From Rhodoferax sp. (GTDB lineage Bacteria; Pseudomonadota; Gammaproteobacteria; Burkholderiales; Burkholderiaceae_C), in contig JAEMRG010000032.1 of assembly GCA_016463455.1 (NCBI GenBank), positions 1-12,832 on the forward strand: 12,832 nt of DNA. The letters run 5' to 3'. Numbering within the stretch: position 1 is the first letter of the stretch; every line of letters begins with the position of its first letter. A model generated the notes under the pieces. The model saw nothing but the letters and a program-made list of their open reading frames with translations, was not told the DNA's origin and ran no database searches. The translations under genes and the position numbers were made by a program. This document shows positions 7,222 to 12,832 of the stretch, one piece after another.

Positions 7222-7572
7222 ATGGCTACTGCAAAAACAGCGCCCGCAAAAAAAGCGGCTCCCGCAAAAAAGGCAATTACAAAATCCGCTCCAGCCGCAA
7301 AGAAAGCGGCCCCGGCCAAAAAGCGCGCTGTGAACGCCGCATTCATGAAACCCCTGACCCCGAGCGCCGCATTGGCTGCCGTGGTGGGTGCCAAGCCCTT
7401 GGCACGTACCGAAGTGGTCAAGCAGCTGTGGGTTTACATCAAGAAACAAAAACTGCAAGACGCCACCAACAAGCGCAACATCAATGCAGACGCCAAACTC
7501 AAAGAAGTGTTTGGCAAAGCGCAAGTCACGATGTTCGAAATGGCGGGCCTGATTGGCAAGCACCTTTCGTGA
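7222..7572 (+). CDS. SWIB/MDM2-domain protein with lysine/alanine-rich histone-H1-like tail
   Basis: A 116-residue basic protein. Residues 1-36 are low-complexity Ala/Lys/Pro with repeated P-A-K-K or A-A-K-K units (8-11, 14-17, 25-28, 31-34), resembling the C-terminal tail of histone H1 and bacterial histone-like proteins. Residues about 42-115 form a single SWIB domain: M-K-P-L-T-P-S, L-A-A-V-V-G, the helix R-T-E-V-V-K-Q-L-W-V-Y-I-K-K, then L-Q-D, R-N-I-N-A-D, L-K-E-V-F-G and M-F-E-M. SWIB domains are known from eukaryotic SWI/SNF subunits and MDM2, from chlamydial proteins, and as small free-standing bacterial proteins whose role is largely untested. Nucleoid binding or modulation of transcription is the reasonable inference. 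The gene stands alone, with its own upstream region, a GAAGGA ribosome binding site and a strong terminator 36 bp after its stop. Confidence 0.85.
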   Translation: MATAKTAPAKKAAPAKKAITKSAPAAKKAAPAKKRAVNAAFMKPLTPSAALAAVVGAKPLARTEVVKQLWVYIKKQKLQDATNKRNINADAKLKEVFGKAQVTMFEMAGLIGKHLS

Positions 7573-7607
7573 TGGAAGCGGTGCGAAGCAATTCGCACCT
7601 AGCTTTC

Positions 7608-7648
7608 GCCCATAAAAAAAGCCGGTGAAACCGGCTTTTTTTATGGGC
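7608..7648. terminator. Bidirectional rho-independent terminator
   Basis: A perfect inverted repeat with 19-base arms (7608-7626 and 7630-7648) and a GAA loop. The core stem is GCCGGT/ACCGGC, flanked by seven A on the left and seven T on the right, so either strand gives a GC stem followed by a U-run. It lies between the stop of the SWIB gene (plus) and the stop of the FAD oxidoreductase gene (minus) and should end both transcripts. Confidence 0.92.
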
Positions 7649-7672
7649 CCGCGCAACGCATGGCTAGCGGTC

Positions 7673-9184
7673 TTAATGCATGCGCACACCCTGGCGCTGC
7701 AGTTCCGCCTGCACACCCTCCATGTCCACGTGGGCGGTGCTTTTGTCCTGCTGTATCGACACCGCAGCGGCAACGCCGGCGCCCTGTCCCGTCACGGTGC
7801 AGGCCATCATATTGCGCATAGCGGCATGCGAGACCATATCCCCGGCCACACAGCGCCCGGCGACCAAGAGATTGTCCACTTCCAAGGGCACCATGCAGCC
7901 GTAAGGCACCTCGAAATAGCGCCCGGTGGTGGGCAAAATAAGGATGTTGTAGCCGTCGATGAACTCCGGAAAAATACCGATACTGTCAGCAAATTTGGCC
8001 TGGCTGCGCACGTCCTCGCTGCATAAGTTGTAGCGGCCAATAATCTTGCGCGAATCGCGCACGCCCAAAGTCATGCCAAAGTTGCGCAGCTTGGCGTTCT
8101 CAAAGCCGGGCACCACTTTTTTGAGCGCCACCAAAGCATGCAGCGCATCCTGGCGGCCTTGCATTTCGGCGCGCGTCAGGTCCATCACATCGGTCGGGTC
8201 AAAGCCGTACATATGGGCCAAGTTCAAATTGGTGGCCTCACCGGCAGGCGTTAAAGCGGACCAAGAACCGCCGATGTTGGTGCTATCGACCGGTATCACC
8301 CCGAGCTCGCGGGCGGTATCAAATTCTTTGTCCAGATACGGGCTGCGCAGCGTGTCTTCTTTTCCGGTGGTCTCCTGCGCCCAGGTGCGGCTCCAATCAG
8401 CATAGGTGGCGGGCTGGCTTTCGGTGTAGTCCAAAAACGCCTGCGTATCCACGCCTGATGCGTTAAATACCGTGGTCATGCCCAGCATCTTGTCCTTGGG
8501 CGTTTTACGGTAGCTGGCGCCCGCCAGATGGGCGATATCCGCATCGCCCGAGCAGTCCACGATACGCTTGGCTAACACCACCTGGCGGCCCGATTTGCTC
8601 TCGGTCACAATGCCACGCAAGCGCTTGCCATCGTCTTCAAAAATGACATCTACCGCCAGGCAGTGCAAGATAGGCCGCACCCCAGCTTCAGTAATCAGGC
8701 GGTCGGCCACCACCTTGAAAAAATCTGCATCCAGGCACTGGCTGTCGTTGTACGGCCATTTGATCGAGCCGCCCATTTGCGCCGCAATACGCTCCATTTC
8801 GACGCCAATGCCCTCGCCTTCTACCGTACCTTCGTAGCGGTACCAGGCCAGGGTTTCCATGCCCACGGTGGTGATCACGCCACCCAGGCAGCCAAAGCGC
8901 TCCAGCAGCACCGTGTCAGCACCGGCACGGCGCGCGGCCAGGGCCGCTGATATGCCCGCCGGCCCTGCGCCCACCACCAGCACATCGCAGCTAGTGAGCA
9001 CCGGCAAGGCCTTGGCCGGTTCGTGATAGACCTGCAGCGCAGTATCGAGCGCGCCCACGCTGGGCGGCGCATGGCGCAGCACTTCGCCCTCGACAGTTTG
9101 GCGGCGGCTGACCGGCATGCGCTGGCCGGCCCAGCGAGTGAGCATGCGCTGGGCGCGCGCTTCAAATTTATCCTCGTCTGTCAT
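7673..9184 (-). CDS. FAD-dependent oxidoreductase of unknown substrate (FAD_oxidored family)
   Basis: A 503-residue flavoprotein. The Rossmann motif V-V-G-A-G-P-A-G-I-S-A (70-80) is followed by V-L-L-E-R-F-G-C-L-G-G (92-102), the pattern of the PF12831-type FAD-dependent oxidoreductases. V-D-C-S-G-D-A-D (209-216) and V-A-G-R-C-V-A-G-D (441-449) are the second and third FAD-contacting segments. About 65 residues precede the nucleotide fold; this extension is basic and hydrophilic, with no signal peptide or membrane segment, so a cytoplasmic location is likely. The start has GGAG (9192-9195) seven bases upstream. The gene is divergent from the MttB-like and dimethylglycine-dehydrogenase-like genes, which suggests a shared control region and a role in the same methylated-amine pathway, but the reaction cannot be named. 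Members of this fold family are often annotated only as oxidoreductases. Confidence 0.78.
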   Translation of the reverse strand: MTDEDKFEARAQRMLTRWAGQRMPVSRRQTVEGEVLRHAPPSVGALDTALQVYHEPAKALPVLTSCDVLVVGAGPAGISAALAARRAGADTVLLERFGCLGGVITTVGMETLAWYRYEGTVEGEGIGVEMERIAAQMGGSIKWPYNDSQCLDADFFKVVADRLITEAGVRPILHCLAVDVIFEDDGKRLRGIVTESKSGRQVVLAKRIVDCSGDADIAHLAGASYRKTPKDKMLGMTTVFNASGVDTQAFLDYTESQPATYADWSRTWAQETTGKEDTLRSPYLDKEFDTARELGVIPVDSTNIGGSWSALTPAGEATNLNLAHMYGFDPTDVMDLTRAEMQGRQDALHALVALKKVVPGFENAKLRNFGMTLGVRDSRKIIGRYNLCSEDVRSQAKFADSIGIFPEFIDGYNILILPTTGRYFEVPYGCMVPLEVDNLLVAGRCVAGDMVSHAAMRNMMACTVTGQGAGVAAAVSIQQDKSTAHVDMEGVQAELQRQGVRMH

Positions 9185-9560
9185 AGGGGCACTCCGGCAG
9201 AAATCGCATTACCAAGTTGGCGCATTGTGTACGCGCTGCGATTGGGCAATTTATAAAATTGCGCCTCCCAATGACCCCATCGCGGCAAGATGCGATTCTC
9301 CACACCGCCTGAACAGACCTCAATACAAGGCGTTTTCCCTCTAAGCGCGGGGTGTAGGTAAGTGGCGCAACGGCCATGGCAATGGCTTGTTAAGGGCATG
9401 AACAGGCAGCGCGCTCCTGTGGCACACGGGGCGGCACAAACGGTTTACGCAGGGTGAACTGCATAGAATTGCGCCACTGGTTCGGTCGCCGCCCGCATGG
9501 CATCTCGATCCGGCCAGTGAAAGCACATTCCTGCATCGGTTTTACGCGGAGACACCCCAC
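9185..9560. promoter_or_regulatory. 376-bp divergent control region with inverted repeats
   Basis: No gene is supported here. An AT-rich dyad GCAATTT-ATA-AAATTGC (9246-9262) sits inside outer arms ATTGGG (9241-9246) and CCCAAT (9267-9272), a plausible operator or promoter core 60-90 bp before the FAD oxidoreductase start. A second, separated inverted repeat AGTGGCGCAA (9361-9370) and TTGCGCCACT (9469-9478) lies nearer the MttB-like gene; its TTGCGCC core recurs at 9260-9266. GGAG at 9548-9551 is the ribosome binding site of the MttB-like gene. No tRNA or convincing riboswitch is seen. Confidence 0.4.
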
Positions 9561-11120
9561 ATGACAGCAGAAGCAACAGCGCCTAGCTCGCCGGCACGAC
9601 GTCGCGCGGGCCGCGGCAGCGGCACCGTCCGCGTTGCACCCCCCACCACCCAATACCGCAATCTCAAGCACCGCCTGCCGCCCACACCCATGGTGTCAGA
9701 AGACGAATTGGAAGCGATCCATAACGCCTCGCTCACCATTTTGGAAGAAATGGGCATGGACTTCATGCACCCCGGAGCGCGCGAGATTTTGAAAAAAGCC
9801 GGTGCCGATGTGCGCGAAGGCTCCGAGCGCGTGCGCTTTGACCGCCACCTGATTTTGGAGACCATCAAATCTTGCCCCTCCGAATTCACCCTGCATGCGC
9901 GCAACCCCGAGCGCAATATCCGCATCGGCGGCAAGAACCTGGCCTTTGCGCAAGTAGCCAGCCCGCCCAACTGCTCGGACATGCAAGGCGGGCGGCGCGC
10001 AGGCAACCAGCAGGACTTTCGTAATCTGGTGAAACTGGCGCAGCGTTACGACATCATCCATTGCACCGGCGGCTATCCGGTCGAGCCGGTGGACTTGCAT
10101 GCCTCGGTGCGCCATCTGGACTGTTTGTCCGATATTGCCAAACTCACCGACAAAGCGTTTCACGCCTACTCGCTGGGCAAAGAGCGCAACCAGGATGCGC
10201 TGGAGATGGTGCGCATCGTGCGCGGCATCAGCAACGAGCAGTTGGAGCGCGAGCCATCGCTGTTTTCCATCATCAATAGCTCTTCTCCGCTGCGCCTAGA
10301 CACGCCCATGTTGCAAGGCATTTTGGAAATGTCCTCGCGCAACCAGATCATCATGCTCACGCCTTTCACGCTGGCCGGGGCCATGGCGCCGGTGACAATA
10401 GCCGGCGCGCTGGCCCAGCAAAACGCCGAGGCCCTGGCCGGCATCGCGTTCACGCAAATGGTCCGCCCAGGCGCGCCGGTGGTCTATGGCGGCTTTACCT
10501 CCAATGTCGATATGAAAAGCGGCGCGCCTGCCTTTGGCACGCCCGAGTACATGAAGGCGGTGTTGGTGGGCGGACAACTGTGCCGCAAATACGGTATCCC
10601 CTACCGCACCTCGAATGTGAATGCCGCCAATACGGTAGACGCGCAAGCGGCTTATGAATCGGTGTTTTCTTTGTGGGCACTCACCCAGGCCGGCGGTAAC
10701 TTCATCATGCACAGCGCCGGCTGGATGGAAGGTGGCCTGACTGCCTCGTTTGAAAAATTTATCCTCGACTGCGACCTTTTGCAAATGGTGGCCGAGTTCC
10801 TTACGCCGCTCGATGTCAGCCCGGCCGGACTGGCGCTAGACGCAGTGCGCGATGTCGGCCCCGGCGGCCACTACTTTGGCACTGCGCATACGCTGGAGCG
10901 TTTTGAGACGGCCTTTTATTCGCCGATTATTTCGGATTGGCGCAACTACGAATCTTGGGACGAAGGGGGCCGCCCAACGGCCTACCAAAAAGCCAATGCC
11001 GTTTGGCAAAAAGAACTCGAAGCCTACGAGCGCCCGCCTATGGACGCGGCCATCGAAGAAGAGCTCGATGCTTTTGTCAGCCTGCGCAAGTCCCAGGGCG
11101 GCGCACCTACTGATTTTTAA
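9561..11120 (+). CDS. MttB-superfamily (trimethylamine methyltransferase family) protein, non-pyrrolysine
   Basis: A 519-residue member of the MttB/COG5598 superfamily, slightly longer than archaeal MttB. An arginine-rich start (13-18, R-R-R-A-G-R) is usual in proteobacterial members. The TIM-barrel body includes L-T-I-L-E-E-M-G-M (58-66), the S-S-S-P-L-R-L-D segment (240-247), F-T-L-A-G-A-M-A-P-V-T (269-279), G-T-P-E-Y (326-330), G-W-M-E-G-G-L-T-A-S (387-396) and D-V-G-P-G-G-H-Y-F-G (431-440). The frame is open throughout with no in-frame TAG, so pyrrolysine is not used. Characterised non-pyrrolysine relatives (MtgB, MtcB, MtpB) move a methyl group from glycine betaine, carnitine or proline betaine to a corrinoid protein. 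The start has GGAG nine bases upstream. The dimethylglycine-dehydrogenase-like gene follows after 29 bp, implying co-transcription and a quaternary-amine substrate. No corrinoid-binding protein gene is in the window. Confidence 0.82.
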   Translation: MTAEATAPSSPARRRAGRGSGTVRVAPPTTQYRNLKHRLPPTPMVSEDELEAIHNASLTILEEMGMDFMHPGAREILKKAGADVREGSERVRFDRHLILETIKSCPSEFTLHARNPERNIRIGGKNLAFAQVASPPNCSDMQGGRRAGNQQDFRNLVKLAQRYDIIHCTGGYPVEPVDLHASVRHLDCLSDIAKLTDKAFHAYSLGKERNQDALEMVRIVRGISNEQLEREPSLFSIINSSSPLRLDTPMLQGILEMSSRNQIIMLTPFTLAGAMAPVTIAGALAQQNAEALAGIAFTQMVRPGAPVVYGGFTSNVDMKSGAPAFGTPEYMKAVLVGGQLCRKYGIPYRTSNVNAANTVDAQAAYESVFSLWALTQAGGNFIMHSAGWMEGGLTASFEKFILDCDLLQMVAEFLTPLDVSPAGLALDAVRDVGPGGHYFGTAHTLERFETAFYSPIISDWRNYESWDEGGRPTAYQKANAVWQKELEAYERPPMDAAIEEELDAFVSLRKSQGGAPTDF

Positions 11121-11135
11121 TTTTTTTCCGGAAAA

Positions 11136-11140
11136 AGGGA
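11136..11140 (+). promoter_or_regulatory. Ribosome binding site of the GcvT-flavoprotein gene
   Basis: AGGGA lies nine bases before the ATG at 11150 and decides the start. It abuts a 14-bp perfect palindrome, TTTTTCCGGAAAAA (11123-11136), in the 29-bp gap after the MttB-like stop. The palindrome has no loop and a short GC core, so it is not a convincing terminator, and co-transcription is likely. Confidence 0.6.
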
Positions 11141-11149
11141 CTTGTAGAC

Positions 11150-12832
11150 ATGAAAACAACAGCACGTGTAGTCATCATCGGTGGCGGTGTGGTCGGGTGT
11201 TCGGTGCTTTACCACCTGACCAAAAAAGGCTGGAGCGATGTGATGCTGCTCGAGCGCGACCAGCTGACCTCGGGCTCCACCTGGCATGCCGCCGGGGGCT
11301 TTCACACGCTCAATGGGGACCCCAATGTAGCCATGCTGCAGAGCTACACCGTCAGCCTCTACGAAGAGCTGGAACGCATCTCGGGCCAGTCTTGCGGCCT
11401 GCACAAATCGCCCGGCATCATGCTGGCCGACACGCCTGAGCGCATGGAGTTTTTGAAAATGACGGTGGCCCGCGGCCGCTACCTGGGCATGGAGACCGAA
11501 ATTATTTCGATCAAAGAAGCCCTGAATTACTTTCCCTTCATTGAAGAAAAATACTTCTTAGGCGCGCTGCTGGACCCCAACGAAGGCCACCTGGATCCCA
11601 GCGGCACGACCTATGCCTACGCCAAAGCGGCGCGCTTGGGAGGCGCCACCATCGAAGTGCAAACCAAGGTGGAAAGCCTGGAACAAAAGCCTGACGGTAC
11701 CTGGCGCGTGATCACCAACAAGGGCGTGGTCGAGTGCGAACATGTGGTCAACGCAGGCGGCCTGTGGGCGCGTGAGGTGGGCCGCATGGTCGGCATCGAG
11801 CTACCGGTGCTGGCCATGGAACATATGTATTTGGTCACCGATGACATCCCGGAAGTGGAAGCCTTTAACAAAAGTGCCGGTAAAGAGATCGGCCACGTCA
11901 TCGACTTCGGCGCAGAGAGCTATTTGCGCCAGGAGGGCAAAGGCATGGTGCTGGGCGTGTACGAGCAAGCGGGCAAGCCCTGGTCTACCAAGACCACGCC
12001 CTGGAGCTTTGGCCAGGAACTGCTGCAGCCCGATCTGGACCGCATTGCACCCTCGCTGGAAATCGCCTTCAAGCATTTCCCCACGCTGGAGCATGCGGGC
12101 ATCAAGCGCGTGATCAACGGGCCTTTCACTTTCGCGCCCGATGGCAATCCGCTGGTCGGCCCGGTGCAGGGGCGCACCAACTTTTGGAGCGCGTGCGGCG
12201 TAATGGCTGGCTTCAGCCAGGGCGGCGGTGTGGGCCTAGCGCTGTCCAACTGGATGGTCGATGGCGACCCAGGTTTTGACATATGGGGTATGGACGTGGC
12301 GCGCTACGGCGACTGGGCGACACGCACCTACACCAATGCCAAAGTGCGCGAAAACTATTCGCGCCGATTCCGCATTCGCTTCCCCAATGAGGAACTGCCG
12401 GCAGGCAGGCCTCTGCAAACCACGCCCCTGTACGACAAATTTATCGAACAAGGCGCGGTGATGGGCGATTCCTGGGGCATGGAAACGCCTCTGTGGTTTG
12501 CCCCCAAAGGCACCGAGGCCAAAGACATCGTGTCCTTCCACCGCTCCAACGACTTTGAACCCATCAAAGCCGAGTGCAAAGCAGTGCGCGAAGCAGTAGG
12601 CGTGACCGAGGTGGCCAACTTTGCCAAATACGAGATAAGCGGCCCTGGCGCCGAGGCATGGCTGCAAGGCCTGATGACCAACACTTTGCCCAAAAAGGGC
12701 CGTTTGCAGCTCTGCCCCATGCTGAACCACCAGGGCAAGATCATTGGCGACTTCACTATCGCCAAAGCCGATGAAGACCGCTTCATGATGTGGGGCTCCA
12801 GCCAGGCGCAGGTCTATCACATGCGCTGGTTT
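11150..12832 (+). CDS. Dimethylglycine/sarcosine dehydrogenase-like flavoprotein with GcvT domain (3' end beyond window)
   Basis: An open frame of 561 codons from ATG 11150 to the right edge. Residues 6-36 form the FAD-binding unit V-V-I-I-G-G-G-V-V-G, ending at L-L-E-R. S-G-S-T-W-H-A-A-G (41-49) contains His46, at the position of the histidine that carries covalently bound FAD in dimethylglycine and sarcosine dehydrogenases. E-G-H-L-D-P-S-G (145-152) and N-G-P-F-T-F-A-P-D-G-N-P-L-V-G-P (323-338) complete the DAO domain. A linker domain of FAO_M type covers about 375-435. From about 470 the sequence, including E-C-K-A-V-R-E-A-V-G-V (475-485), matches the start of an aminomethyltransferase (GcvT) domain, which binds tetrahydrofolate. 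Relatives are about 800-850 residues, so roughly a third is missing. It would oxidise an N-methyl group and deliver the one-carbon unit to tetrahydrofolate. The substrate could be dimethylglycine, sarcosine or another N-methylamine. Confidence 0.85.
   Translation, partial: MKTTARVVIIGGGVVGCSVLYHLTKKGWSDVMLLERDQLTSGSTWHAAGGFHTLNGDPNVAMLQSYTVSLYEELERISGQSCGLHKSPGIMLADTPERMEFLKMTVARGRYLGMETEIISIKEALNYFPFIEEKYFLGALLDPNEGHLDPSGTTYAYAKAARLGGATIEVQTKVESLEQKPDGTWRVITNKGVVECEHVVNAGGLWAREVGRMVGIELPVLAMEHMYLVTDDIPEVEAFNKSAGKEIGHVIDFGAESYLRQEGKGMVLGVYEQAGKPWSTKTTPWSFGQELLQPDLDRIAPSLEIAFKHFPTLEHAGIKRVINGPFTFAPDGNPLVGPVQGRTNFWSACGVMAGFSQGGGVGLALSNWMVDGDPGFDIWGMDVARYGDWATRTYTNAKVRENYSRRFRIRFPNEELPAGRPLQTTPLYDKFIEQGAVMGDSWGMETPLWFAPKGTEAKDIVSFHRSNDFEPIKAECKAVREAVGVTEVANFAKYEISGPGAEAWLQGLMTNTLPKKGRLQLCPMLNHQGKIIGDFTIAKADEDRFMMWGSSQAQVYHMRWF

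Noticed and set aside
7192..7773. Minus-strand open frame of 193 codons covering the SWIB gene and the terminator
   Set aside because: It runs through a strong terminator and is the reverse of the lysine/alanine repeats; the plus-strand SWIB domain is clearly the real product.
9422..9437. Sigma-54-like promoter (TGGCAC at about 9420-9425 followed by GC-rich sequence)
   Set aside because: The -12 element needs TTGC at fixed spacing; here the matching bases are GCGG, so the GC pair is misplaced.
9420..9560. Possible cobalamin riboswitch before the MttB-like gene (GCCACTG at 9473-9479 and CGGAGAC at 9547-9553 resemble parts of B12-box elements)
   Set aside because: A corrinoid-linked gene would make it attractive, but the other conserved riboswitch blocks are missing and CGGAGAC overlaps the ordinary ribosome binding site. 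A covariance-model search would settle it.
9561..11120. Pyrrolysine readthrough in the MttB-like gene
   Set aside because: There is no in-frame TAG anywhere in the gene and it ends with TAA, so it belongs to the non-pyrrolysine branch.
11123..11136. TTTTTCCGGAAAAA palindrome after the MttB-like stop, considered as a terminator
   Set aside because: It has no loop and its GC core is only four bases, and a good ribosome binding site for the next gene follows at once, pointing to an operon.

Overview
The window reads as chromosomal DNA of a GC-rich Gram-negative proteobacterium, most likely a betaproteobacterium of the Burkholderiales (Comamonadaceae-like). This rests on GC-rich codon use, an RraA-type protein, a small SWIB protein with a lysine/alanine-rich tail of a kind I associate with this group, a lipoprotein-type polyamine-binding protein and strong AGGAGG-like ribosome binding sites. 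The genus is an inference. I see no tRNA, rRNA, CRISPR array, insertion sequence or phage gene.

Left region (1-5475, all minus strand): a polyamine operon read right to left. The order is agmatinase (speB-like), gamma-glutamylputrescine oxidase (puuB-like), gamma-glutamylputrescine synthetase (puuA-like), putrescine aminotransferase (spuC-like), then the 5' end of a polyamine-binding lipoprotein (potF-like) that runs off the left edge. Agmatine would be hydrolysed to putrescine, and putrescine could then enter either a gamma-glutamylation/oxidation route or direct transamination. The aldehyde dehydrogenase and gamma-glutamyl-GABA hydrolase that would complete the routes to GABA are not in the window.

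Middle region (5476-7672): a divergent EamA/DMT-family transporter starting at GTG, overlapping by 19 bp, tail to tail, with an RraA-family gene. Next comes a 116-residue SWIB-domain protein with a histone-H1-like N-terminal tail. A perfect hairpin with T-runs on both sides ends this gene and the convergent gene that follows.

Right region (7673-12832): probably a methylated-amine demethylation locus. A FAD-dependent oxidoreductase of unknown substrate is on the minus strand. Across a 376-bp divergent control region lie an MttB-superfamily (non-pyrrolysine) methyltransferase and a dimethylglycine/sarcosine-dehydrogenase-like flavoprotein with a C-terminal GcvT domain, cut by the right edge. 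The attractive hypothesis is that the MttB-like enzyme removes one methyl group from a quaternary amine, and the GcvT flavoprotein then oxidatively removes further N-methyl groups onto tetrahydrofolate. The corrinoid protein needed for classic MttB chemistry is not visible here. This locus is the best candidate for undescribed biology in the window.
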